Positions 18,320 through 27,266 of a stretch of DNA of 64,000 nucleotides are shown piece by piece; within the stretch, counting starts at the first letter, position 1, and every line of letters starts with the position of its first letter. This DNA comes from Bacteroidia bacterium. GTDB taxonomy: Bacteria > Bacteroidota > Bacteroidia > SpSt-205. The notes under the pieces were generated by a model that ran no database searches, was not told the origin of the DNA, and saw only the letters and a list, made by a program, of their open reading frames with translations. The translations under genes and the position numbers were made by a program. Location: the NCBI GenBank assembly GCA_026003235.1, contig BPGW01000003.1:1-64000 (forward strand). The letters run 5' to 3'.

Positions 18320-19686
18320 AGGCGTTTGTGCGTTGGCGTGGACCTCGTTTTATTACTGCCCGGACGCCGGAGGTGGGGTATGCGCTAGCCCAGACCGTAG
18401 AGGTACCCTTTTGGGTGCGGCGCGGCCTGCGGGTTCTGGGAATAATAGCGCTGGGGATAGGGGTTTTTCTCTTTCTGCCCTGGACGCAAAATATCATGGC
18501 CACAGGCCGGGTAACGGCGCTCTCGCCGGCGGTGCGCCCCCAGACATTGCATGCTTTCATCCCAGGCCGCATTCAGCGCTGGCTTGTCCAGGAAGGCCAG
18601 GCCGTTCGTCAGGGGGATACGCTTCTGCTGCTTGGGGAGATTAAGGACTACTACCTGGACCCTCAAATCCTTGAGCGCTTGCGTCAGCAGCTGGCCGCTA
18701 AGGAAGAAGCCGCTCAGGCCCAGCGGGCTAAGATCCAGGCCCTCCTGGCTCAATTACAGGCGCTTCGCACGGCTCGGGAAGCGGCCCTGGCACGCGCCCG
18801 AAATGCGCTTCTTCAGGCTCAGCTTCGCTTTGAGGCCGATAGCGCCGCTTGGCTTGCCGCTCAGGTGGAGTACCAGCTTGCCCAAAACCAGTATGCGCGC
18901 CAAGAGTCGCTCTTCGTGCAAGGCCTGCGTTCGCTGACGGACTTGCAGAATCGTCAGATGAAGCTCCAGGAAGCCCAAGCCAAGTTGGTGGCTCAGCGAA
19001 ACCGCTACGAGGCTGCCCGTGCCGATGTAGCCAATGCGCGTCTCCAGCTTAAGGCCCTGGAGGCCGAGTACGCCGAAAAAATCGCCAAAGCGGAATCTGA
19101 CCTGCGCAGCACTGAAGCTTATCTTTACGACCTGGAGGCGGCTATCGCCAAACTTCGGAATGAGCTGGCCAATGTGCAGGTGCGTCAGGGCTTTTATGCC
19201 GTCGTAGCGCCCCAAGACGGCTATCTGGTCCGTGCCCTAAAAACCGGAATCGGTGAGGTCATCAAAGAAGGCGAACCCTTAGCTGTTTTTATGCCCAAGG
19301 GTTATCGCCTGGCTGCGGAGGTGTATGTACGGCCTCTTGATGTGGCGCTTTTGCGGCCTGGCGCGCCTGTCCGGCTGCAGTTTGACGGGTGGCCAGCGTT
19401 TATTTTCTCTGGATGGCCCCGAGTGAGCTTTGGTACCTTCGGGGGGCGCGTCTACGCCATTGACTACGTGGACGCTGGGACCGGGTACTTTCGGGTGCTG
19501 GTAGAACCTGACTCCAGCGCTGAACCCTGGCCGGCTCTCCTACGATTAGGCGGCGGGGTGCGGGCCTGGTTCCTCCTCAACGACGTGCCCGTCTGGTACG
19601 AAATCTGGCGCCAGCTCAACGGCTTCCCTCCTGACCTTATCCCGCAATTTTACCTCCCTGAGGCTGACAAGAAAAAGGACCTATGA
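18316..19686 (+). CDS. HlyD-family membrane fusion (periplasmic adaptor) protein
   Basis: The 456-residue adaptor joins the inner-membrane ABC transporter to the TolC-like channel. It has a cytoplasmic N-terminus, one membrane helix (LRVLGIIALGIGVFLFLPW, about 35-55), a lipoyl/barrel-sandwich half (IPGRIQRWLVQEGQAVRQGDTLLLL), and a long Ala/Gln/Arg-rich coiled-coil hairpin (about 115-285). The second lipoyl half (VVAPQDGYLVRALKTGIGEVIKEG, quoted in part) and a beta-barrel end the chain. It overlaps both neighbours by 4 bases, indicating translational coupling. Confidence 0.93.
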   Translation: MKAFVRWRGPRFITARTPEVGYALAQTVEVPFWVRRGLRVLGIIALGIGVFLFLPWTQNIMATGRVTALSPAVRPQTLHAFIPGRIQRWLVQEGQAVRQGDTLLLLGEIKDYYLDPQILERLRQQLAAKEEAAQAQRAKIQALLAQLQALRTAREAALARARNALLQAQLRFEADSAAWLAAQVEYQLAQNQYARQESLFVQGLRSLTDLQNRQMKLQEAQAKLVAQRNRYEAARADVANARLQLKALEAEYAEKIAKAESDLRSTEAYLYDLEAAIAKLRNELANVQVRQGFYAVVAPQDGYLVRALKTGIGEVIKEGEPLAVFMPKGYRLAAEVYVRPLDVALLRPGAPVRLQFDGWPAFIFSGWPRVSFGTFGGRVYAIDYVDAGTGYFRVLVEPDSSAEPWPALLRLGGGVRAWFLLNDVPVWYEIWRQLNGFPPDLIPQFYLPEADKKKDL

Positions 19687-21038
19687 TAAGCGCTGTGGGG
19701 GTCTTCCTTTGGTGGGGACAGGTTGTTTTGCCCTTGTCTACGCTGTATGAGCGTGTGCTGGAAAACCATCCATTAGCTCGGGCTGTAGGTCTGGGCCCGC
19801 GCGTAGCCCGGTCCGAAGCTCAAGCCGTAGCTGGCGTGTGGGACCCTACGCTCTCAGCTAGCCTCACAGAAAAAGACTTCAAAACGCAGCTCTACTATAC
19901 CCTCTTCTCCTCTGAGCTAAAAGTACCTGTATGGAATGGGCTGGACTTCAAGGCTTTTTACGAGAATACTGGGGGCTTTTCGCTCAATCCTGAAGATGTA
20001 ACGCCTAACCAAGGGCTGCTGGGTGTAGGATTCAGTGTGCCTGTGGGGCAAGGCCTATTGCTGGATTATCGGCGGGCGGCTATCCAGAAGGCCCGTCTTT
20101 ATGCTCAAATGGCCCCCTATGAACGGCGGCTTGCTCTGGCTGACCTCCTGCTGGAAGTGGCCGAGGACTATTGGGCTTGGTTTGCCGCCTACTACAAGGT
20201 GCAGGTGTATCTTCAGCAGCTGAGTGTGGCCGAGGCGCGGTTGCGCTTTATGCGGCAGGCTATCCTCCAGGGCGAAGCCACCCGGGCTGACACCTTGGAA
20301 GCCATGGTGGAGGTGCAGCTTCGGCGGCAGGCCCTTCTAAGTGCGCAAGCGGACCTCTTCAAGAAAGGCCTTCTGGTGGCCCGACACTTGTGGGGGGAGC
20401 CCTCTGAAGAAGACCCGATGGCCTTTTTGCGCACTTACCGGCCTGATAGCTTAGTGCCCTATGTGCCTCGTGCGGCTTGGGATAGCCTCATAGCCAGCCA
20501 CCCCAAGCTGCGGCTCTATGAGTACAAGCGGCGACTATGGCAGGTGGAGCGCCGTTGGGCTGCCGAGCAGCTGCGCCCTCGGCTCCAGGTGGAGTATTCC
20601 TTTTTGCGGGATGCTTCTTCGGTAGATAAAGGCTGGGAGCGCCCGTTCCAGACTAACTATAAGTTCGGGTTGACTTTTGCGATGCCGCTTTATCTGCGCC
20701 AGGCCCGTGGCAAGCTGGAAGTGGCTCGGTTGGAGCTGCAACGGCTGGAGTGGCAGCAGGCTTACGAAGCCCGTTCCCTGTACAACAAGGCCTTAGGGCA
20801 ACTGGGTGTGATAGATTCTTTGGAACGCCAGCTGGAGCTTCAGCGTTCGCTGGTGGAGGGCCTTTTTGAGCTGGTGCGTCTGGAGCAGGTTCGCTTTGAG
20901 GCCGGGGAAAGCGACCTTTTTGTGGTAAATCGGCGAGAACGGGAGGTGTATGCCGCTCTTTTGCAGCTTTACGATTTGTATGCTCGGTGGGGTGTAGAAG
21001 TGGCCCGGCTGCGGGCCCTTCTGGCTTGGGTGGACTAA
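19683..21038 (+). CDS. TolC-family outer-membrane efflux protein
   Basis: The 451-residue product has a short N-terminal hydrophobic export signal (SAVGVFLWWGQVVLP) and alternating coiled-coil helices and short strand segments typical of TolC channels. Examples are the LEVAEDYWAWFAAYYKVQVY helix region, GEATRADTLEAMVEVQLRRQ, and the later VRLEQVRFEAGESDLFVVNRRE. It forms the outer-membrane exit of the preceding ABC/HlyD set. Its last 4 bases overlap the dnaB stop on the opposite strand. Confidence 0.92.
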   Translation: MISAVGVFLWWGQVVLPLSTLYERVLENHPLARAVGLGPRVARSEAQAVAGVWDPTLSASLTEKDFKTQLYYTLFSSELKVPVWNGLDFKAFYENTGGFSLNPEDVTPNQGLLGVGFSVPVGQGLLLDYRRAAIQKARLYAQMAPYERRLALADLLLEVAEDYWAWFAAYYKVQVYLQQLSVAEARLRFMRQAILQGEATRADTLEAMVEVQLRRQALLSAQADLFKKGLLVARHLWGEPSEEDPMAFLRTYRPDSLVPYVPRAAWDSLIASHPKLRLYEYKRRLWQVERRWAAEQLRPRLQVEYSFLRDASSVDKGWERPFQTNYKFGLTFAMPLYLRQARGKLEVARLELQRLEWQQAYEARSLYNKALGQLGVIDSLERQLELQRSLVEGLFELVRLEQVRFEAGESDLFVVNRREREVYAALLQLYDLYARWGVEVARLRALLAWVD

Positions 21039-22492
21039 AAAGGCGGCAAGTCCTCTTCTTCGGGCAGGTCGTTGGCGCGGGAAGGAAGGGTATAACTGCT
21101 CTGGCTGGCCGAAAACAAAGAGGGTTCCAGCGAAAGAAAGCGCATGTATTCGCTCACGAAGCGGAGGCGAACTTTGCCGATGGGGCCGTTGCGCTGTTTG
21201 CTCAGCAGCACTTCGGTGATGCCTTGGGTGGGTTGGCCCTCTTCGTCTTGCAAGATGCCATAGTATTCGGGGCGATAGAGGAAAAGCACCACGTCGGCGT
21301 CCTGTTCCAAGCTGCCGCTTTCGCGCAGGTCCGACAGTTGGGGGCGACGGTCTCCGCCTCGGGTTTCCACGGCACGGCTAAGCTGAGATAAGGCGATGAT
21401 AGGCACTTCCAGTTCACGGGCCAGGGCTTTCAGGGAGCGGGAAATGGAGGCAATCTCCTGCTCGCGGTTGGCGCTTCGCTGGGTGGTGCCCATAAGCTGG
21501 AGGTAATCAATCATGACAAGTTGGATGTCCTTTTCGGCTTTGAGGCGGCGGCATTTGGCCCGCAGGTCGTAGATGGTGATGGAAGGGGTGTCGTCAATGA
21601 AGAGGGGGGCCTGAGCCAAGCGCTCCAGCTTCTGGGGCAGGGCTAACCACAAGTCAGGGGGGATCTGGCCGGTGCGCAGCCGTTCAGAGCTGATCTCCAC
21701 TTCCAGGCTAATCAGCCGATACATCAGCTGCAGCGCCGACATCTCCAGCGAGAAGAGGGCTACGGGATACCCGTTTAGGGCGGCGTGATGGGCCAGGTTC
21801 AGAGCGAAAGCGGTCTTCCCCATGCTGGGTCGTGCGGCTAAGATGATCAGGTCGGACTTCTGCCAGCCGGCGGTCATGCGGTCCAACTCCGGGAAACCCG
21901 AGGGCACACCGGTAAGAGGCTGGTTATGCTGGCGAAGCTTTTCCAGTACGGCCAGCGTCTCTTGCAGCACCCGCTGGGCAGGTTGTACGGTGCGTCGTAG
22001 GTGATGTTGGGACAGTTCGTAGAGGCGATTTTCCGCCTGGTCCAGCAGGTCAAAGGCGTCCGTCTCCTCCTGGAAGGCCTTTTCTGTGAGTTCTCCTGCT
22101 AACGCGATGATCTGGCGCAGGAGGTACTTCTCCACGAGGAGGCGGGCGTAGGTTTCGGCGTTGGCGCTGGAGGCCACGCCCAGCGTCAGTTCGGCCAGGT
22201 AGTAGGGGCCAATCTCCACCAGGTCGCCGGTGCGGCGCAGCACTTCGGTCGTGCTGAGCAGGTCTACTGGCAAGCCCTGGTCAAAAAGCGAACGAATGGC
22301 GCTATAGATTTTCTGGTGGCGGGGGTCGTAGAAGGTTTCGGGATGCAGGAGGTCTACGACTTTAGCGATGGCATCTTTCTCAATGAGGAGCGCACCGAGG
22401 AGCGCCTTTTCAATGTCTATGGCTTGGGGGACGACCCTCCCGTTTAGCTCTGGGGCGGGGAGGGAGGAGGTTTTGGCCTTCCGGCTTGCCAC
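21035..22492 (-). CDS. dnaB: Replicative DNA helicase DnaB
   Basis: The 485-residue hexameric helicase unwinds DNA ahead of the fork. It has the N-terminal primase-interacting domain (PQAIDIEKALLGALLIEKDA) and a RecA-like core with Walker A ARPSMGKTAFALN, FSLEMS, Walker B-like IQLVMIDYLQLM, and the SRSLKALARELEVPI and RPQLSDLRESGSLEQDAD motifs. The start is GTG at 22492-22490, chosen because TACCTTTG ends 4 bases before it and no ATG fits. The tail is Pro/Glu-rich with no intein. Confidence 0.97.
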   Translation of the reverse strand: MASRKAKTSSLPAPELNGRVVPQAIDIEKALLGALLIEKDAIAKVVDLLHPETFYDPRHQKIYSAIRSLFDQGLPVDLLSTTEVLRRTGDLVEIGPYYLAELTLGVASSANAETYARLLVEKYLLRQIIALAGELTEKAFQEETDAFDLLDQAENRLYELSQHHLRRTVQPAQRVLQETLAVLEKLRQHNQPLTGVPSGFPELDRMTAGWQKSDLIILAARPSMGKTAFALNLAHHAALNGYPVALFSLEMSALQLMYRLISLEVEISSERLRTGQIPPDLWLALPQKLERLAQAPLFIDDTPSITIYDLRAKCRRLKAEKDIQLVMIDYLQLMGTTQRSANREQEIASISRSLKALARELEVPIIALSQLSRAVETRGGDRRPQLSDLRESGSLEQDADVVLFLYRPEYYGILQDEEGQPTQGITEVLLSKQRNGPIGKVRLRFVSEYMRFLSLEPSLFSASQSSYTLPSRANDLPEEEDLPPF

Positions 22493-22496
22493 TTGT

Positions 22497-22504
22497 CAAA
22501 GGTA
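22497..22504 (-). promoter_or_regulatory. TACCTTTG -7 motif of dnaB
   Basis: It lies 4 bases upstream of the GTG start and abuts the T-tract of the upstream lipoprotein terminator. Confidence 0.6.
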
Positions 22505-22506
22505 CG

Positions 22507-22541
22507 AAAAAGAAAAAGGCCTTCCCCTTTTGGAGAAGGCC
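22507..22541 (-). terminator. Intrinsic terminator after the small lipoprotein gene
   Basis: On the minus strand a GGCCTTC/GAAGGCC stem with a 10-base loop is followed by TTTTTCTTTTT. It ends immediately before the dnaB promoter. Confidence 0.85.
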
Positions 22542-22565
22542 CCAAGAATCAGGTCTCCAGTCGGC

Positions 22566-22799
22566 TTACTTTTTCTCGCCGCCTTGGGCCGGAGCTGCCT
22601 GCTGCTGTTGCTGCTGTTCAGGCTGGGCCGCTTGGCCAGCGCTTTGATCAGCAGGTTGCGCAGGTTCGGCAGGCGGTTGTTCGGCCGGTTGAACCTGTTC
22701 TTGCTTTTGCTCTGTGGCTTGCTGCTCTTGCTGCTGCCCACTGCAGCCGACCAGCAGGTACATGCCTGCGGTCAAAAGGGCTACGACGAACGCTCGCAT
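22566..22799 (-). CDS. Small Gln/Pro/Ala-rich lipoprotein
   Basis: The 77-residue product has a signal peptide with lipobox LVGC (MRAFVVALLTAGMYLLVGC), then a low-complexity chain of Q, E, P and A without any folded domain. It is probably an envelope lipoprotein acting as a spacer or surface tail. It is a monocistron with TACCTTTG at 22819-22826 and its own terminator. The homopolymeric Gln-rich coding region is easily mistaken for a plus-strand frame. Function unknown. Confidence 0.75.
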   Translation of the reverse strand: MRAFVVALLTAGMYLLVGCSGQQQEQQATEQKQEQVQPAEQPPAEPAQPADQSAGQAAQPEQQQQQQAAPAQGGEKK

Positions 22800-22818
22800 A
22801 GGCGTGTGTGTTTGCCCG

Positions 22819-22826
22819 CAAAGGTA
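22819..22826 (-). promoter_or_regulatory. TACCTTTG -7 motif of the small lipoprotein gene
   Basis: It lies 19 bases upstream of the ATG, one of the few here with room for a leader. Confidence 0.5.
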
Positions 22827-22857
22827 CGCATTTTCTCATATCTCCAAATCTGTTCCT

Positions 22858-22865
22858 TACCTTCG
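22858..22865 (+). promoter_or_regulatory. TACCTTCG, variant -7 motif of nuoD
   Basis: It ends 4 bases before the GTG at 22870; one mismatch to TAnnTTTG. Confidence 0.5.
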
Positions 22866-22869
22866 TCAG

Positions 22870-24012
22870 GTGCCGTCCTCGCCTCTGGTCCTCCACATGG
22901 GTCCTCAACATCCTTCTACGCATGGGGTCCTGCACCTGCTTCTCCAGCTGGAGGGCGAATGGGTCACTCAGGTAGAGGTGGAAATCGGCTACATGCACCG
23001 CTGCTTCGAAAAGCACGCGGAATACTTGAGTTTTCCCCAGATTATCCCCTACGTGGACCGGCTGGATTATGTGGCCCCGCTGGCGGGAGAACATGCCTTT
23101 GTGCTGGCCGTTGAACGCGCCCTGGGCCTTTCTGTCCCACCTCGCACCGAGTACTTGCGGGTGCTGGCCGTAGAACTGAACCGCATCGCTTCCCATCTCC
23201 TGGCCCTGGGCACGTATGCTATCGATCTGGGGGCTACCACGGGCTTTTTGTGGGCTTTTCGGGATCGGGAGTTTATCCTGGAGTTTCTGGAAGCCTGGAG
23301 CGGGGCCCGGATGCTTTACAACCTCTTTTGGGTGGGAGGGATTGCGTTCGATCTGCCCTTGCATTTTACAGACAGGCTAAGGGAATTCATTCCCTATCTG
23401 CGCAAGAACATGGAAGAGCTCAAGCGACTTCTGCTGGATAATCGCATTTTTCGTGATCGGACGGCAGGGGTGGGGGTGATTCCTCTCGAGGTGGCGCTTC
23501 AGTACGGCGCGTCGGGGCCGGTGCTACGAGGAAGCGGCTTGGCCTGGGACCTTCGCCGAACCCATCCGTATAGCGTGTATCCGGAGCTGGAGTTTGAAGT
23601 GCCCGTGGGTACAGGGGCGATGGGCACGCTGGGTGACTGCTGGGACCGCAGCTGGGTTCGTTACCGGGAAATGGAGGAGAGCCTTCGCATTGTAGAGGCA
23701 TGCCTTGAGCGGCTGGAGAAGGACTATCCGGGCGGAGGCGACTTCGATCCGCGGCAAAATGAAGTGGGCAGGAAGGCTCGCCCCCGCCAGGATGTAGCCC
23801 TTTACGCGGCCGTAGAAGGCCCCCGGGGAGAGCTGGGTTTCTTCCTCGAGGCGGCTAAAAACAGCGACAAACCTCGCCGGCTGAAGGTCCGATCTCCCTC
23901 TTTTGCTCACCTTTCCATGCTGCCGGCGCTGGTGCAGGAGGGCCTTTGGCTCGCTGATTGGGTGGCGCTGTTGGGCTCGCTGGATGTGGTGATGTGTGAG
24001 GTGGACCGCTAA
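22870..24012 (+). CDS. nuoD: NADH-quinone oxidoreductase subunit D, isolated from other nuo genes
   Basis: NuoD is the 49-kDa quinone-site subunit of respiratory complex I. The 380-residue product begins PSSPLVLHMGPQHPSTHG, which includes the family's N-terminal signature. It continues with IGYMHRCFEK, YVDRLDYVAPLAGEHAF, ELNRIASHLL, the VALQYGASGPVLRGSG and RTHPYSVY region, and C-terminal SFAHLSMLP and LLGSLDVVMCEVDR. GTG at 22870 is chosen because the promoter motif is just upstream and translation from it gives the expected N-terminus. No other nuo gene flanks it, so complex I genes appear dispersed. Confidence 0.95.
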   Translation: MPSSPLVLHMGPQHPSTHGVLHLLLQLEGEWVTQVEVEIGYMHRCFEKHAEYLSFPQIIPYVDRLDYVAPLAGEHAFVLAVERALGLSVPPRTEYLRVLAVELNRIASHLLALGTYAIDLGATTGFLWAFRDREFILEFLEAWSGARMLYNLFWVGGIAFDLPLHFTDRLREFIPYLRKNMEELKRLLLDNRIFRDRTAGVGVIPLEVALQYGASGPVLRGSGLAWDLRRTHPYSVYPELEFEVPVGTGAMGTLGDCWDRSWVRYREMEESLRIVEACLERLEKDYPGGGDFDPRQNEVGRKARPRQDVALYAAVEGPRGELGFFLEAAKNSDKPRRLKVRSPSFAHLSMLPALVQEGLWLADWVALLGSLDVVMCEVDR

Positions 24013-24028
24013 TTCCCTGTGAAATCCC

Positions 24029-24036
24029 TATATTTG
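24029..24036 (+). promoter_or_regulatory. TATATTTG -7 motif of the opp operon
   Basis: It ends 8 bases before the ATG of the substrate-binding protein gene. Confidence 0.6.
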
Positions 24037-24044
24037 GGCCCGAA

Positions 24045-25850
24045 ATGCGTCGCTATCCCTTTTTGCTTGCGCTTGTAGTGGGGCTTAGCTGCTCAGGTAG
24101 CCGAGAAAGAGAAGCCAACCCCTACGTCTCTGACCAGACCCAACCAACCCGAGGAGATTGGGTGATCCTGCACACGCTCAGCGACCCCGAAAACCTCAAC
24201 CCCACCAATGCCACCAGCGCCGATGCCCAGTATATTCAAAGCAACATTTTCTTCACCCTGCTGAGTGTAGACCCGCGAGATAGTACCTACCCCTATGTGC
24301 CGGCGCTGGCAGCTTCCTTACCCGAGGTGTCTCCCGATGGCATGCGCTATACTTTTGAGATTCAACCCGCCGCTCGGTGGGACAATGGGGAGCCCGTGAC
24401 GGGGTATGATGTGGAGTTCTCCTTCAAAGTCATCAAAAACCCGCTCGTGGATTGTGCGCCGCTGCGTCCTTATTATGAGTTTGTGGAAGATGTCTCCGTA
24501 GACCCTAAAAATCCTCGGCGCTTCACGGTGATTACCAATCAAAAGTACATGCTGGCTCTCTCGTCTATCGGGACGGCTTACATTTTACCTCGGTATGTCT
24601 ACGACCCGGAAAACCTCCTATCCAAATACTCCCTCAGGCAGTTCAACCGGGAGGCTGAAAAACTGCGTAATGACCCCAATATACGGCGATTTGCTGAGCG
24701 CTACAACGCCATGCAGCGCGAGCCTCAGCATATCGTAGGGTGTGGTCCTTATCAGCTTGAGGAGTGGACGACGGGGCAGCAGATCGTGCTGCGGCGCAAG
24801 CTCACCTGGTGGGGAGATACCCTCTCAGGGGTAGCTTACGAGGCTTACCCTGAAAAGCTTGTCTACCGCGTGATCAACGATCCCAACACCGCTATCACCA
24901 ACCTCAAAGCCCAAAAACTTGACGTGATGAACGGCATACCCGCCAAGGACTTTGTGGAGCTGCGCAAAAATAGCGGCTTCCAGGTTCATTATCGCTTGGA
25001 GACGCCGCCTATGTTTGCCTACACTTACATTGGCCTCAATATGCGTCCTCAAGGGCGTCCGCCTATTTTTACGGACAGGCGGGTCAGGCGGGCCTTAGCG
25101 CATCTTTTGGATGTGGATATGCTGATTCGCAAGCTTTCGTATGGGCTGGCGCAGCGCATCACGGGCCCCCTGTATCCCATGCATCGTGGCGCCTACAACG
25201 ATACTTTGCCTCCCATTCCTTACGATCCTCAGAAAGCGGCCCTTCTGCTGGACGAAGCAGGGTGGAAAGACACCGACGGCGATGGCGTGCGCGATAAAAT
25301 CATAGAGGGCAAGAAGGTGCCTCTGGAATTTGAGATCCTAACCAATGCGGGGAACGAAGTGCGTCTGCAGGTCGCTCAAATCCTCAAGCAAGAGGCCGAA
25401 AAAGTCGGTTTTCGGGTGCGCATTAGCACGCTGGAGTGGGCCGTCTTTTTAGAGCGCACCAAGAAGCACGACTTTGATGCCTACATTGGGGGCTGGGTAG
25501 GCAGCCACAATCCCCAAGACCTCAAGCAAATCTGGCATAGCCGCAGCTGGGCCGAAGGCGGTTCCAACTATGTGGGCTTCGGCAACGAAGAAACGGACCG
25601 CATCATTGAGAGGGTCCGGCAAGAGCTGGATACAAACCGGCGGGATTCCCTGTATCGGATTTTTCACCGGATCGTGTACGAAGAGCAGCCCTACATTTTT
25701 CTCACCTCGCCGTTGGAGCGGATAGCGATACACCGACGCTTCCGCAATGCCTATGTGAGTGCGATTCGGCCAGGCTTTTTCCCTGCGGGCTTTTGGACAC
25801 CTAAGAATCTCATCCGCTACGGAAAAACCTCAGCCGCTTCTACGCCGTAG
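24045..25850 (+). CDS. oppA: Peptide ABC transporter substrate-binding lipoprotein (OppA/DppA family)
   Basis: The 601-residue SBP family 5 protein has a short signal ending in a Cys (LVVGLSC, a weak lipobox). It then has the family fold: LPEVSPDGMRYTFEI, WDNGEPVTGYDVEFSF, YRVINDPNTAITNLKAQKLD, FTDRRVRRALAHLLDVDML, LLDEAGWKDTDGDGVRDKI and the late FDAYIGGWVG. It captures oligopeptides or similar solutes for the OppBC permease that follows 3 bases later. The exact ligand cannot be read from sequence. Confidence 0.93.
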   Translation: MRRYPFLLALVVGLSCSGSREREANPYVSDQTQPTRGDWVILHTLSDPENLNPTNATSADAQYIQSNIFFTLLSVDPRDSTYPYVPALAASLPEVSPDGMRYTFEIQPAARWDNGEPVTGYDVEFSFKVIKNPLVDCAPLRPYYEFVEDVSVDPKNPRRFTVITNQKYMLALSSIGTAYILPRYVYDPENLLSKYSLRQFNREAEKLRNDPNIRRFAERYNAMQREPQHIVGCGPYQLEEWTTGQQIVLRRKLTWWGDTLSGVAYEAYPEKLVYRVINDPNTAITNLKAQKLDVMNGIPAKDFVELRKNSGFQVHYRLETPPMFAYTYIGLNMRPQGRPPIFTDRRVRRALAHLLDVDMLIRKLSYGLAQRITGPLYPMHRGAYNDTLPPIPYDPQKAALLLDEAGWKDTDGDGVRDKIIEGKKVPLEFEILTNAGNEVRLQVAQILKQEAEKVGFRVRISTLEWAVFLERTKKHDFDAYIGGWVGSHNPQDLKQIWHSRSWAEGGSNYVGFGNEETDRIIERVRQELDTNRRDSLYRIFHRIVYEEQPYIFLTSPLERIAIHRRFRNAYVSAIRPGFFPAGFWTPKNLIRYGKTSAASTP

Positions 25851-25853
25851 CGT

Positions 25854-27266
25854 ATGGGTGCTTACCTCTTGCGCCGGGTGCTATTCTTTCTGCCTACGCT
25901 TCTGCTGATTACGCTGTTGTCTTTCTTCATTAGCCAATCGGCTCCGGGTGATCCTGTTGAACAGATGCTGGCGGGCCGGGCTGGAGGGGGAGGGGATCAG
26001 CTGGCGGAGCGCCAGGCTACCCGGCAGGCTTACCTTGAAAAACGGCGAGAACTGGGCCTGGACCTGCCTATCTTCTATTTTGCGGTGGCCCCCCTGGCCG
26101 AACCCGAAACCTTATACCGCATCCCAGAAGTGCCGGTCCAAGATGCGCTCCGCCGCTTGGTCTACAAATTCGGCAACTGGGAAGCGGTAGAGGCTTATTA
26201 CCATGCGCTTTTGCGCTTGGACTCGGCTTTTTATGCGGCCCCGCCTGACTCGGGGTGGAAGGATCGCACCGAAGCCCAAGCTATCTTGACCCTTCTGCCC
26301 CAGGAGAAGAACTACGAGGAAATCCTGTATAAGCTCAAGCAGCTGGCAATCCGGTTGCCGGCCTCGCTAAGGCCCTATTGGGCTGCGGTGAACCAGGCTG
26401 CGCAGGCCCTTCCCGAGACAGCGCAACCCTGGAAAGTCTATATACCTGCGCTGCATTGGTATGGCACCCAGAACCAGTATCACCGCTGGCTGGTCGGTCT
26501 CTTACAGGGAGACTTCGGCCTGTCGTACCAAGACAAGCGCCCCATCAGCAGCAAGCTGGGGGAAGCCGTGCGGTGGTCGCTCGTGATCAATCTCATTTCT
26601 ATCGCGCTGGCTTACCTGATAGCGATTCCGCTGGGGGTGGTAGCGGCCGTGCGCAGAGGCCAGTGGCAGGACCGCACGATTGGCCTGGTGCTTTTCATGC
26701 TGGACTCGCTGCCCAGCTTTTGGGTGGGAACGCTGGCCATTGTCTTCTTGTGCGGGGGGGATTACCTAAACCTCTTCCCGCCGGGTGGGGTGCAAAGCAC
26801 AGAACATTCGCCGGAGTGGCCGCTTCTTGAGCGGCTGGCTGACTGGGGCTATCACCTCATTCTGCCGGTTCTCGTGTACACCTATGGGTCGTTGGCTTTC
26901 CTGAGCCGGCAGATGCGGGCGGCCCTCCTGGAGGTCCTCCGGCAAGACTATATCCGCACAGCTCGAGCCAAAGGGCTGTCTGAAAGGCAGGTTATCTGGA
27001 AGCACGCTTTCCGCAACTCCCTCATTCCCATCATTACTTTGCTTGCCTCGGTCTTCCCTGCCATGATTAGCGGCTCTGTCATCCTGGAGACGATTTTTTC
27101 TATTCCGGGCATGGGCTTTCTTAGCTACGGGGCGATGGTGGCCCGGGATTATCCCGTGATTATCGCTGTCTTCACCATTGGGGCTGTGCTGACGATGGTG
27201 GGGATTCTGGTGGCCGATGTGTTGTATGCCCTGGTGGATCCGCGCATTAGCTATGCCCGACGATAA
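25854..27266 (+). CDS. oppB: Oligopeptide ABC transporter permease OppB with long periplasmic insert
   Basis: The 470-residue product has the OppB N-terminal helix (LRRVLFFLPTLLLITLLSF) and APGDPV. After an insert of about 140-150 residues, the permease core follows (WSLVINLISIALAYLIAIPLG, the LPSFWVGTLAIV helix, and the EAA loop YIRTARAKGLSERQVIWKHAFRN, quoted in part). Standard OppB proteins are about 310 residues, so the soluble insert between helix 1 and helix 2 is the main oddity; it may shape the docking of OppA. No ATPase genes (oppD or oppF) follow. Confidence 0.93.
   Translation: MGAYLLRRVLFFLPTLLLITLLSFFISQSAPGDPVEQMLAGRAGGGGDQLAERQATRQAYLEKRRELGLDLPIFYFAVAPLAEPETLYRIPEVPVQDALRRLVYKFGNWEAVEAYYHALLRLDSAFYAAPPDSGWKDRTEAQAILTLLPQEKNYEEILYKLKQLAIRLPASLRPYWAAVNQAAQALPETAQPWKVYIPALHWYGTQNQYHRWLVGLLQGDFGLSYQDKRPISSKLGEAVRWSLVINLISIALAYLIAIPLGVVAAVRRGQWQDRTIGLVLFMLDSLPSFWVGTLAIVFLCGGDYLNLFPPGGVQSTEHSPEWPLLERLADWGYHLILPVLVYTYGSLAFLSRQMRAALLEVLRQDYIRTARAKGLSERQVIWKHAFRNSLIPIITLLASVFPAMISGSVILETIFSIPGMGFLSYGAMVARDYPVIIAVFTIGAVLTMVGILVADVLYALVDPRISYARR

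Noticed and set aside
22566-22799. Gln-rich stretch as a microsatellite
   Set aside because: It lies within a complete lipoprotein gene with signal peptide, promoter and terminator, and codons are mixed.
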